From Methanocorpusculum sp. (lineage in GTDB: Archaea > Halobacteriota > Methanomicrobia > Methanomicrobiales > Methanocorpusculaceae): 14,395 nt of DNA. The notes below the pieces were generated by a model, which saw nothing but the letters and a program-made list of their open reading frames with translations, ran no database searches and was not told where the DNA came from. Position numbers and translations under genes: made by a program. The stretch spans positions 1-14,395 of the forward strand of contig JAUNXW010000024.1 in assembly GCA_030539595.1 (NCBI GenBank), written 5' to 3'. Below are positions 1-6,309 of this stretch, in pieces (the first letter of the stretch is position 1; each line of letters begins with the position of its first letter).

Positions 1-698
1 TTCCGGGTATTTCAGATAAAAGGGTTGTCGGCAAAATCGGTTCGGCGGATAAACCGATTACGGTTAAGGATACAAAATATGCACTTACTCAAACTAAATT
101 CGTGAAGGGAATTTTAACGGGTGCGTGCACTCTTTCATACGCTCTTGAAATAGCAGCCCCGCAATACAGAAATAAAGAAGAGGTTGCTTTAGACCTCGCA
201 AACGCTTTGCACACGGAAGCAAAATTTTTGAGCGAGGCCGGAGTTACAATTATTCAGGTTGATGAACCGATTTTGTCCACAGGAGCGATTTCTGTGGATA
301 CCGCAAAGGAGTGTCTTAAAATTATTTTTGACGGGGTTGAGACAACTTCATGTATTCACACCTGCGGAGTTTTGGGGAGCGTTGCCGATTTGTGGACGAA
401 ACTTCCTGTGGATATTCTGGATTTTGAGTATTCGGTGAGCGAGGAAAATCTCACAACTCTTTCGCGCAGTGAACTTCACGGTAAAAAAATAGGTTGCGGG
501 TGTGTGAAAAGTTCTGATACGAAACTTGAATCGGTCGAAGAGATTGAGCGCCGCATAAATTCCTGTGTTGAGGCTTTCGGCGCTGAAAATATTTTGATTG
601 ACCCGGACTGCGGTTTGAGAATGCACACACCCGAAAACGCTTTTGAAAAATTATCGAGGATGTGTCAGGCAGCGAAGAGGGTCAGAGAAGAATTATAA
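1..698 (+). CDS. metE: Methionine synthase (MetE family, archaeal short form), 5'-truncated by window edge
   Basis: The reading frame is open from base 3 to the TAA at 696-698 (231 residues); the true start lies upstream of the window, so the GTG at 102 is internal. The C-terminal zinc/catalytic domain of cobalamin-independent methionine synthase is visible. His (357-359) and Cys (363-365) lie in an IHTCG motif, Glu (426-428) in DFEYS, and Cys (609-611) in DPDCGLR. These match the four zinc ligands of MetE (His, Cys, Glu, Cys), with the expected spacing of about 24 residues between His and Glu. The family transfers a methyl group to homocysteine, the last step of methionine synthesis. In archaea the short form lacks the N-terminal half of bacterial MetE and is thought to take the methyl group from a methylated corrinoid rather than methyltetrahydrofolate. 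The gene is cytosolic. It is followed by a T-run and a gene-free stretch, so it is probably the last gene of its unit. Confidence 0.9.
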   Translation, partial: PGISDKRVVGKIGSADKPITVKDTKYALTQTKFVKGILTGACTLSYALEIAAPQYRNKEEVALDLANALHTEAKFLSEAGVTIIQVDEPILSTGAISVDTAKECLKIIFDGVETTSCIHTCGVLGSVADLWTKLPVDILDFEYSVSEENLTTLSRSELHGKKIGCGCVKSSDTKLESVEEIERRINSCVEAFGAENILIDPDCGLRMHTPENAFEKLSRMCQAAKRVREEL

Positions 699-712
699 TT
701 TTTTTATTTTTG
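699..712 (+). terminator. T-run terminator after metE
   Basis: A T-rich run (T7-A-T5) starts immediately after the metE stop codon. Archaeal transcription commonly ends at such runs without a hairpin. The same A/T stretch overlaps a TATA-like element (TTATAATT, 693-700), so it may also serve as a promoter for the structured segment that follows. Confidence 0.45.
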
Positions 713-720
713 TAAAAGAG

Positions 721-780
721 TGGGATGCGGCTCGTGAAGGACCAAAACTGCAAGGGTACTGTCAGAGACTCTGCATCCTG
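721..780 (+). ncRNA. Candidate structured RNA: long imperfect hairpin
   Basis: The segment folds end to end. Bases 721-730 pair with 771-780 (TGGGATGCGG against CTGCATCCTG, 10 pairs including wobbles). There is a 3-base bulge (768-770), then CTC/GAG (731-733 with 765-767), a one-base bulge, TGA/TCA (735-737 with 762-764), AG/CT (738-739 with 759-760), a G-A mismatch, and ACC/GGT (741-743 with 755-757), closing an 11-base A-rich loop. No reading frame explains it. A TATA-like sequence (693-700) lies about 25 bases upstream of its 5' end, which would place a transcription start near 722. It might be a small RNA, or a processing or termination structure in the metE 3' UTR. I did not recognise a C/D or H/ACA guide RNA signature, and the family is unknown. 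The fold was worked out by eye. Confidence 0.35.
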
Positions 781-809
781 TGGGGGTATTTACATAATTA
801 AATTGCACG

Positions 810-839
810 TAGGGGTATATAAACCCCTAACCGCGCGGT
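810..839. promoter_or_regulatory. Inverted repeat enclosing a TATA element, next to a GC palindrome
   Basis: TAGGGGT (810-816) and ACCCCTA (823-829) are perfect 7-base inverted arms around the spacer ATATAA, so the sequence TATATAAA sits inside the repeat. It is followed directly by the perfect 10-base palindrome ACCGCGCGGT (830-839). A TATA box within an operator-like palindrome suggests a repressible promoter, but no gene on the + strand begins before 1373. Alternatively it is simply an RNA hairpin. Confidence 0.35.
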
Positions 840-929
840 GCGTTAATGCCCCTGTGGCGATAGTGCCCTTTATTTCACCCCAATTGAATAACAAACAAAT
901 TTAATGGCTTTAAATTTTTGCACTTTTTC

Positions 930-985
930 AAAAAACTAAAAAAATTAAAAAATATTTTTTGGTGCTGAAAAACCAAAAATGAAGC
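930..985 (-). terminator. T-rich terminator region after the J-domain gene
   Basis: Read on the minus strand, the stretch downstream of the J-domain stop codon (999-1001) contains several runs of 5-7 T residues (opposite the A-runs at 931-957 and the region to about 985). This fits an archaeal T-run terminator for the minus-strand gene. Confidence 0.45.
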
Positions 986-998
986 GGTGCGCGAAACT

Positions 999-1187
999 TC
1001 AGAAAAGGTTTTGCAGAAACTCAAAAGCCGACAGAGCCTTCACATACTCTTCCCTCATATACGGATTAACATCAGGGTGGTATTTTTCGCGAATATCATG
1101 GAAAGCTTTTGACGTTGTGGGAAAATCAGAACCGAAAGGTATTCCCAAAATCTCATAAGCACGCTCTTTAGTCATCTGCTCTTTCAT
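999..1187 (-). CDS. Minimal J-domain (DnaJ-like) protein
   Basis: A 62-residue protein that is almost entirely a J-domain. Helix I is seen in ERAYEILGI (8-16) and helix II in AFHDIREKY (28-36). The diagnostic HPD motif is at 37-39 (YHPDVNP), and helix III is around EYVKALSAFEFLQ (47-59). J-domains stimulate the ATPase of Hsp70/DnaK. The canonical helix IV, the Gly/Phe region, the zinc finger and the substrate-binding domains of DnaJ are all absent. It therefore cannot be the general DnaJ chaperone and is probably a specialised co-chaperone or a remnant. The start used is the ATG at 1187; Met5 is an alternative start. A minus-strand TATA-like TTTTTATAT (1221-1213) about 28 bases upstream would give a nearly leaderless mRNA, and no Shine-Dalgarno is seen. 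It is transcribed away from putP. Confidence 0.7.
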   Translation of the reverse strand: MKEQMTKERAYEILGIPFGSDFPTTSKAFHDIREKYHPDVNPYMREEYVKALSAFEFLQNLF

Positions 1188-1277
1188 ATTACTTAACAGT
1201 CAACTTTACGGAATATAAAAATTATGGCTGAGATACTTTGTTTCGTGCAAAAATATCTCTTCAGACAAACTCACGGA

Positions 1278-1286
1278 TTATAAATA
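1278..1286 (+). promoter_or_regulatory. TATA box of putP
   Basis: TTATAAATA matches the archaeal TATA consensus. It would place the start of transcription near 1305-1310 and leave a leader of about 65 bases before the GTG start at 1373. A Shine-Dalgarno GGAG is at 1361-1364, eight bases before the start codon. Confidence 0.5.
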
Positions 1287-1372
1287 CAATTGACAACAAA
1301 CCTATTAAACCGTACACAAGCGCATTATGTTCTTGGGAGAGTGCATATTAGCTTTTTACAGGAGAAATATTA

Positions 1373-2875
1373 GTGGTAGATTGGAATTTAATCGGAATCA
1401 TAGCCGCATTCGTCATATACTTCGCAGTAATGATATATGTCGGCTTCTTCTACATGAATAAAAACAAAAACGCCAGCGACTACATCCTTGGAGGAAGAAA
1501 ACTTCATCACTTCGTATCGGCAATGTCTGCCGAAGCCTCGGATATGAGCGGTTGGCTTCTTTTGGGATTACCGGGACTTGCATATCTTACAGGTCTTTCA
1601 TCAGCCGGCTGGACTGCTATAGGTCTTGCAATAGGTACTTACCTCAACTGGAAGTTCATTGCAAAACGCCTCAGAATATACACCCACAAGGCAAAAGACT
1701 CAATCACAATCCCTGAATTCTTCAAAAACCGTTTCGGCGACAAAAAAGCAATCACATCTGCAATTGCATCTGTTTTCATCGTTGTCTTCTTCGTTGTCTA
1801 CACAGCCGCACAGTTCTCTGCTGGAGGGAAACTCTTCAACTCAATCTTCGGACTTGACTACACTGTTGCAATGTTAATCGGTGCTGCAATTGTTATTGCA
1901 TACACATTTACGGGCGGATTCAAAGCTGTATGTCTTACAGATACAATTCAGGCTGTTCTTATGTTCTTCGCACTGATTCTTGTTCCTGTTGTAGCTATTG
2001 TTCTTTTAACCGGAAGCGGTTCAGGTCTTGGCTCAATTGACCCGAACATGTTTTCACTGTTCCATGACCCGACAACAGGCGAGTTTATCTCAGTGTTCGT
2101 TATAGTCTCCGGACTTGCGTGGGGTTTCGGTTACTTCGGTCAGCCGCACATCCTGCCGAGATTCATGGGAATTGCAAATCCTGATGAAATTCCGAAAGCA
2201 CGCCGTATTGCCATGGTCTGGGTAATAATTTCAATGGCAGCCGCAATTTTCATCGGTCTTGTCGGTCAGGTATTTTTCAGCGCAGCACCTTTGGCTGATT
2301 CAGAGACAGTGTTCATTAATATGACAAGTTCAACCCTTGGAGTGATTCCGTTTATCGCGGGAATTATTTACTGCGGTATTTTGGGAGCAATTATGAGCAC
2401 AGCCTCTTCACAGATGCTTGCGGCATCTTCCGCAATATCTCAGGATATCTACAAGACTTTCATTAATAAGCAGGCTTCCGACAAGACTCTTCTTCTGATT
2501 TCAAGAGTCATGGTTTTGATTGTCGCGGCAGCGGCTGTTCTTCTGTCTCTTAATCCTAACAGTTCAGTCTTCGGTATTGTTTCGTTTGCATGGGCAGGTT
2601 TTGGAGCAACGTTCGGTTCTGTAATTTTAGTCGGTCTGTTCTGGAGAAAGATGAACTGGCAGGGTGCTCTTGCGGGAATTGTCGCGGGAGGTATTACAAC
2701 TGTTGTATGGTTCTTCCTTATAGAGCCGATTATTCCGGTCTATGAGATGGTGCCGGGAGTTATTGTTTCGCTCCTCGCAATATTTATTGTGACTAAGATT
2801 ACAACACCGCCTGCAAAGGAAGTCACTGATATTTACGATGAATACGTAAAAGAAATCGGCGACACAAGAACATAA
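1373..2875 (+). CDS. putP: Sodium/proline symporter (SSS family, PutP-type)
   Basis: A 500-residue integral membrane protein with about 13 hydrophobic segments, the usual size for the solute:sodium symporter family. The proline-permease signature is clear. ASDMSGWLLLGLPG (residues 55-68) matches E. coli PutP around its sodium-binding Asp55/Ser57, here Asp57/Ser59. STASSQMLAASSAISQDIY in the second half corresponds to the PutP TM9 segment carrying the conserved Ser/Thr sodium ligands. The protein should import L-proline with Na+ across the cytoplasmic membrane, for nitrogen/carbon use or as an osmoprotectant. The start is GTG at 1373, supported by GGAG at 1361-1364. The ORF begins with a short N-terminus and TM1 at residues 6-27. 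It stands alone as a monocistron, between its own TATA box and a T-run terminator. Proline is the best substrate guess; pantothenate or other family substrates are less likely given the TM2 signature. Confidence 0.9.
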   Translation: MVDWNLIGIIAAFVIYFAVMIYVGFFYMNKNKNASDYILGGRKLHHFVSAMSAEASDMSGWLLLGLPGLAYLTGLSSAGWTAIGLAIGTYLNWKFIAKRLRIYTHKAKDSITIPEFFKNRFGDKKAITSAIASVFIVVFFVVYTAAQFSAGGKLFNSIFGLDYTVAMLIGAAIVIAYTFTGGFKAVCLTDTIQAVLMFFALILVPVVAIVLLTGSGSGLGSIDPNMFSLFHDPTTGEFISVFVIVSGLAWGFGYFGQPHILPRFMGIANPDEIPKARRIAMVWVIISMAAAIFIGLVGQVFFSAAPLADSETVFINMTSSTLGVIPFIAGIIYCGILGAIMSTASSQMLAASSAISQDIYKTFINKQASDKTLLLISRVMVLIVAAAAVLLSLNPNSSVFGIVSFAWAGFGATFGSVILVGLFWRKMNWQGALAGIVAGGITTVVWFFLIEPIIPVYEMVPGVIVSLLAIFIVTKITTPPAKEVTDIYDEYVKEIGDTRT

Positions 2876-2885
2876 TCTCACCACT

Positions 2886-2910
2886 TATTTTTTTGATTTT
2901 GTGATTTTTT
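2886..2910 (+). terminator. T-run terminator after putP
   Basis: Three T-runs (T7, T4, T6) occur within 25 bases just after the putP stop codon, typical of archaeal intrinsic termination. Confidence 0.55.
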
Positions 2911-2953
2911 GCGAAGCGACTAAGGTCTGAGCAAGTCAAAGACTTTCGTTGGT
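2911..2953. repeat. Small hairpin in the putP-PEGA intergenic region
   Basis: After the T-run lies a GC-richer segment with the perfect hairpin AAGTC-AAA-GACTT (2933-2945), flanked by GGTCTGAGC on the left. It resembles the segment at 9926-9951, where GGCTGAGC is followed by the hairpin CAAGT-TGAAC-ACTTG. The two may be diverged copies of one intergenic element. The similarity is short and was judged by eye. Confidence 0.25.
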
Positions 2954-3024
2954 CTCTTTCTGAATAATTTTAAAAACAGAATTAGCAGCAATTTTTATAA
3001 AATAATGAGATTGCCTATTACATT

Positions 3025-3034
3025 CTTATATTAT
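3025..3034 (+). promoter_or_regulatory. TATA box of the PEGA-domain gene
   Basis: CTTATATTAT would set transcription to start near 3053, leaving about 24 bases before the ATG at 3077. This argues against using the upstream in-frame ATG at 3005. A second TATA-like TTTTTATAAA is at 2992-3001. Confidence 0.4.
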
Positions 3035-3076
3035 GCCGTTGATATTAAATTAACAAACTTATCGGATGTGAAATTC

Positions 3077-3481
3077 ATGAAAAAAATTTACGCATTACTG
3101 ACGGCTCTGATTTGTCTTGCAGTATTCACAGGCGGAGTTTCTGCCGCAGGAGAAGATACAGGATACATTCAGGTTTATTCAAACGTTAACGGCGCTCTTG
3201 TAAAATTAATTGACGGTTCGGGAAATGTTGTTCAGACAGGCTACATCTCAAACGGTCAGGCAACATTTACGGTCTACACAACAGGAACTCCAATTCGCAC
3301 GGTTGAAGTTTCAGCAAGCGGATGCACAACCGAAACATCAAGCGTATCAATGCCCTCAGCAGACGGCACATCTACCGTAACTGTTGATTTGTCTATGATT
3401 CCTGTTCCCTCGCCATCACCTCTGCCGGTATTCGGATTAATTGCAGGACTTTGTGCGGCAGTTTATCTTCTCAGAAGATAA
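3077..3481 (+). CDS. Secreted, membrane-anchored PEGA-domain protein
   Basis: A 134-residue exported protein. The start at 3077 is preferred over the in-frame ATG at 3005 because it puts a classical signal peptide (KK, then a hydrophobic core, VSA/AGE cleavage near residue 23) at the N-terminus and follows the likely TATA box. Residues 28-107 form a PEGA-like beta-sandwich: GYIQVYSNVNGALVKLIDG, then a Gly-rich turn, VEVSASGCTTET and VTVDL. These domains are common in surface proteins and are thought to bind or pack against cell-envelope material. A Pro/Ser linker (108-117) leads to a hydrophobic segment (PLPVFGLIAGLCAAVYLL, 116-132) and a terminal RR. This tripartite tail resembles archaeal CTERM signals processed by archaeosortases, but is not the canonical PGF or PEF form. 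The function is unknown; it is likely an envelope-associated adhesion or structural protein. Confidence 0.7.
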   Translation: MKKIYALLTALICLAVFTGGVSAAGEDTGYIQVYSNVNGALVKLIDGSGNVVQTGYISNGQATFTVYTTGTPIRTVEVSASGCTTETSSVSMPSADGTSTVTVDLSMIPVPSPSPLPVFGLIAGLCAAVYLLRR

Positions 3482-3489
3482 TTGAATTC

Positions 3490-3499
3490 TTTTTTTTTT
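3490..3499 (+). terminator. T10 run terminator after the PEGA gene
   Basis: An uninterrupted run of ten T residues begins nine bases after the stop codon of the PEGA-domain gene, a strong archaeal termination signal. Confidence 0.6.
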
Positions 3500-3538
3500 G
3501 TTCGCTGTCTGTCTATTAAGACCAAAGGCAAACAATAC

Positions 3539-3548
3539 ATTTATTTAT
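3539..3548 (+). promoter_or_regulatory. Probable TATA box of the GAPDH gene
   Basis: ATTTATTTAT is centred about 29 bases before the ATG at 3573. Transcription would start at or next to the start codon, giving a leaderless mRNA. No Shine-Dalgarno is present before the ATG, which agrees with this. Confidence 0.4.
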
Positions 3549-3572
3549 CAAAAATCCAAAAGCATACTGTAT

Positions 3573-4598
3573 ATGATAAAAGTTGCAGTCAACGGTTACG
3601 GAACCATTGGAAAGCGTGTTGCGGATGCAGTCTCCGCACAGCCGGACATGGAAATCATCGGTGTGTCAAAAACAAAACCCGGGGCAGAAGCCTATGTCGC
3701 AAAAGAAAGAGGCTATCCTCTCTACATTGCGGATTTATCCAAAAAAGAATCCTTTGAAAAAGCAGGACTTACAGTCGCTGGCTCTGTTGAAGAAATGATT
3801 CAGCGTGCAGATATTGTTGTCGACGCAACACCCGGAGGAGTCGGCGTAAATAACAAACCACTTTATGAAAAATACAATAAAAAAGCCATATGGGAGGGCG
3901 GAGAAGACCATGAAGTAGCGGGCTTTTCCTTTAACTCATCCTGCAACTACGCTGATGCAATCGGAAAACAGTTCGCACGCGTTGTATCCTGCAACACAAC
4001 AGGTCTTTGCAGAATCATAAATCTCATAGACACAGCCTTCGGAGTAAAAAAAGTCCGCGCGACAATGATTCGCAGAGGAGGAGACCCCGGAGACATCAAA
4101 AGAGGACCGATAGACGCAATTGTATTAAACCCTGTAACAATTCCCTCGCATCACGGACCTGACGTGCAGAGCGTTCTACCTCACATCAACATCGTGACAT
4201 CCGCAATGATTGTTCCAACAACCTTAATGCACATGCATTTCTTAAATATGGAACTCAAGAACCCCGCAACAAAAGATCAGGTTGTTGAGTTAATCAAAGC
4301 ACACTCAAGACTGGGCTTGGTCAAGAAAAGCACCGGAATCACAAGCACGGCACAACTCAAAGAATACGCCTGCGACCTTCTTCGTCCGAGAGGAGACCTC
4401 TGGGAAAACGGAATCTTTGAAGACTCAATTTCCGTTCTTGACGGAACAGACCTCTATCTCTTCCAGGCAATTCATCAGGAAGCCGATGTTGTTGTCGAAA
4501 CGGTTGACTGTATCCGCGCAATGAAAGGAGACGTCAAAACAGCCGCAGAATCCATAGCAATCACAAACAAAGCGGTCGGCTTTACAGCCATCCGCTGA
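3573..4598 (+). CDS. gap: Type II glyceraldehyde-3-phosphate dehydrogenase (archaeal, phosphorylating)
   Basis: A 341-residue enzyme, the normal length for archaeal type II GAPDH. It begins with the Rossmann fingerprint VAVNGYGTIGKRVADAV (residues 4-20), has VDATPGGVG (83-91), and carries the catalytic Cys140 in SCNTTGLCR, exactly at the archaeal position. IPSHHGPDV downstream is also characteristic. The enzyme interconverts glyceraldehyde-3-phosphate and 1,3-bisphosphoglycerate with NAD(P). In methanogens it mainly serves gluconeogenesis in the cytosol. The ORF is open to 3498, but the start at 3573 is preferred because conserved homology begins there (MIKVAVNG) and a TATA-like box lies within the longer version. 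The next gene starts six bases after the stop, so it probably heads a three-gene unit with the WG-repeat phosphatase and VOC genes. One could read this as a link to central carbon metabolism, but that is inference. Confidence 0.95.
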   Translation: MIKVAVNGYGTIGKRVADAVSAQPDMEIIGVSKTKPGAEAYVAKERGYPLYIADLSKKESFEKAGLTVAGSVEEMIQRADIVVDATPGGVGVNNKPLYEKYNKKAIWEGGEDHEVAGFSFNSSCNYADAIGKQFARVVSCNTTGLCRIINLIDTAFGVKKVRATMIRRGGDPGDIKRGPIDAIVLNPVTIPSHHGPDVQSVLPHINIVTSAMIVPTTLMHMHFLNMELKNPATKDQVVELIKAHSRLGLVKKSTGITSTAQLKEYACDLLRPRGDLWENGIFEDSISVLDGTDLYLFQAIHQEADVVVETVDCIRAMKGDVKTAAESIAITNKAVGFTAIR

Positions 4599-4604
4599 TT
4601 TTTC

Positions 4605-5738
4605 ATGGAGTTCCCACAGGTAAGTCCTGACCATACTCATCATATTTTTGAAGGGTGTCCTATCTACGCAAAGCGTTTCAAAAAAGTCGGTGAGTTCAGG
4701 TTTCCAGGAATTGCAAAAGTTTTAGATGACAGCGGAGCTTATCACATAAATTTCTTCGGCGACGCTCTTTACGATGAACGCTATGCGAGTGTCGGAGATT
4801 TTTTTGATGACACGGCTGTTGTAAAAGATTTTAACGGTAATTATTTTCATATCTACGATGACGGAAGAATAGTCGGCTCTGAAAAATATCTTTGGGCAGG
4901 AGATTTTCATGAAGGCATTGCTGTCGTCTATCACAAAAAATACGGAGCGGCTCATATAACGAATTCCGGAGAACTTCTCTACGGTGACTGGTATTTTGAC
5001 GCAAGAGAATTTTTTGAAGGCAAGGCTCTTGTGAGAGATGAAAACGGCTGGCTCTTTGTAGACAAAAAAGGAAATGCCATCGCCAGGGCTAAAGCCACGT
5101 CTGATAATTTCCCAAGAGGTAATGTCAGGTTTGTCCAGCCTGATAATATCATACCGCGTGTTCTCAGCGAAACAAAATTTGATTCTGCAGTAATTTTAAT
5201 CAGACACGCAGAGCGCGAACCGTTTTTAAAAGGTGAGCCGGGCAACTCAAAAATGCTAACCGCACGAGGAGAAAAATCCGCAATAGATTTCGGCAAAGCC
5301 GTTCCCGAAATCAAAGCCTCATATTCAAGTCCAATGACCCGCTGTGTAAGAACCGCTGAACTGATTGCGGGTAAAAATACTCCCACAACTATGCTCGGAG
5401 ACCCTGGTGCTTTTATTTTCAACAACGCGATGAGCCATGAATTTTATGTGAAGAATCCGACAAAGACTTCTATTCTGAGATATGTTAAAGACGGAGTTTT
5501 ACCCGGTCACTATCCTATTAAAGAGGGAGCACAGCGTCTGTTTGAGTTTCTGAAATCAGTCGCAGAAGACGGCGTTGTTTTATGCGTTACTCATGATGCT
5601 TTTACAGCGGCATTTATTTCTGAAACTACAGGTTATGATTTCACTGACGACTGGGTGGGATTTTTAGAAGGCTGTATTTTATTCAGAAGAGGAGACAAAT
5701 GGAGCATCTGGTGGAAAGGTGAGGAGACCGAATTATGA
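4605..5738 (+). CDS. WG-repeat / histidine phosphatase fusion protein
   Basis: A 377-residue cytosolic protein with two parts. Residues about 25-160 contain four WG-like repeats. Each has an F-x-x-G-x-A-x-V type core (FRFPGIAKV 31-39, FFDDTAVV 66-73, FHEGIAVV 101-108, FFEGKALV 136-143), followed by a strand pair ending in D/N-x-x-G. Such repeats usually build binding surfaces. Residues about 193-370 are a histidine phosphatase (phosphoglycerate mutase superfamily) domain. It has the catalytic ILIRHAE with Arg200 and His201, SSPMTRCVRTAE with Arg246, and CVTHDAF with His330; the usual RHG is RHA here. The catalytic residues needed for a phosphohistidine intermediate are present, so it is probably active. 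The substrate is unknown. The gene starts six bases after GAPDH and its stop overlaps the VOC gene start (ATGA), so all three are likely co-transcribed. Confidence 0.75.
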   Translation: MEFPQVSPDHTHHIFEGCPIYAKRFKKVGEFRFPGIAKVLDDSGAYHINFFGDALYDERYASVGDFFDDTAVVKDFNGNYFHIYDDGRIVGSEKYLWAGDFHEGIAVVYHKKYGAAHITNSGELLYGDWYFDAREFFEGKALVRDENGWLFVDKKGNAIARAKATSDNFPRGNVRFVQPDNIIPRVLSETKFDSAVILIRHAEREPFLKGEPGNSKMLTARGEKSAIDFGKAVPEIKASYSSPMTRCVRTAELIAGKNTPTTMLGDPGAFIFNNAMSHEFYVKNPTKTSILRYVKDGVLPGHYPIKEGAQRLFEFLKSVAEDGVVLCVTHDAFTAAFISETTGYDFTDDWVGFLEGCILFRRGDKWSIWWKGEETEL

Positions 5739-6196
5739 AATTCAATTCGGCTTTAATTGTTGTTGAGGATGTCAAGCGCTCAAAGAAATTCTATACAGAG
5801 TTTCTCGGTCAGAAAATTGAAAATGATTTCGGTGAGAATGTAGCTTTTGAGGGCGGTTTTTGTATTCAGGAGAAAAAACTCTGGAGAGAGTTTGTTCACA
5901 AGAGCGATTCTGAAATTCTTTTCAGGGGTAACGACGCGGAACTTTATTTTACGGAAGACCTCATCGATGATTTTCTTGAAAGGCTTAACTCTTCGGGAGC
6001 GGAAATTGTCTGTCCCTTAACCGAATACAACTGGGGACAAAGAGCCGTGAGATTTTATGACCCTGACGGTCATATTATTGAGGTTGGGGAAAGCATAGAA
6101 TTTGTATGCAGAAGAATGCTTTCTAAAGGAATGTCTGTTGACGAAGTCGGAGAAAAAAGTCAGATGGGTTCTGAGTATGTGAGAGGTTTAATCTAA
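5735..6196 (+). CDS. VOC-family (glyoxalase/dioxygenase-like) protein with HTH-like tail
   Basis: A 153-residue protein. Residues 1-118 form a vicinal oxygen chelate fold: SALIVVEDVKRSKKFYTEFLG at the start is a typical first module, and WGQRAVRFYDPDGHIIEVGE (100-119) a typical second module with the metal-type His113 and Glu116. Family members include glyoxalase I, extradiol dioxygenases and antibiotic-binding proteins, so the reaction cannot be named. Residues about 122-153 form an extra helical tail (CRRMLSKGMSVDEVGE, then SEYVRGLI) with the spacing of a small helix-turn-helix. Whether it binds DNA or only dimerises is unknown. The start ATG overlaps the stop of the previous gene by four bases (ATGA, 5735-5738), with GGTGAGG at 5718-5724 as ribosome binding site, showing translational coupling to the WG/phosphatase gene. 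Confidence 0.8.
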   Translation: MKFNSALIVVEDVKRSKKFYTEFLGQKIENDFGENVAFEGGFCIQEKKLWREFVHKSDSEILFRGNDAELYFTEDLIDDFLERLNSSGAEIVCPLTEYNWGQRAVRFYDPDGHIIEVGESIEFVCRRMLSKGMSVDEVGEKSQMGSEYVRGLI

Positions 6197-6239
6197 AGCA
6201 TCCGCAAATTATTTTCATCGGAATAAATTAATCGATTGG

Positions 6240-6288
6240 ACACTTTTTCTAAAGTGTATAAAATGCAAGAGTATTAAATTAATTTAAT
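6240..6288 (+). promoter_or_regulatory. Promoter of the lipoprotein gene with two perfect palindromes
   Basis: A TATA box (TGTATAAAA, 6255-6263) is overlapped on its upstream side by the perfect inverted repeat ACACTTT-TTCT-AAAGTGT (6240-6257). About 20 bases downstream, where transcription should start (near 6284), lies the perfect 16-base palindrome ATTAAATTAATTTAAT (6273-6288). The upstream repeat covers the BRE position and the downstream one the start site, so either could be a repressor operator. The AT-only palindrome could arise by chance in AT-rich DNA. Confidence 0.45.
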
Positions 6289-6309
6289 GCCGAATATTTA
6301 TTATAAAAT

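Noticed and set aside
721..794. H/ACA guide RNA reading of the hairpin, with an ACA at 792-794.
   Set aside because: The ACA lies about 12 bases beyond the stem instead of directly after it, and no convincing kink-turn with tandem G-A pairs is seen.
699..998. Possible tRNA or CRISPR in the gene-free stretch after metE.
   Set aside because: No T-loop GGTTCRA-type sequence, no cloverleaf, and no regularly spaced direct repeats; no CRISPR array was seen anywhere in the window.
3005..3076. Longer start for the PEGA protein at 3005.
   Set aside because: It would bury the signal peptide behind 24 polar residues and starts upstream of the best TATA box.
3498..3572. N-terminal extension of GAPDH from the upstream ATG at 3498.
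   Set aside because: The 25 extra residues have no family counterpart and contain the likely TATA box; numbering from 3573 puts the catalytic Cys at residue 140.
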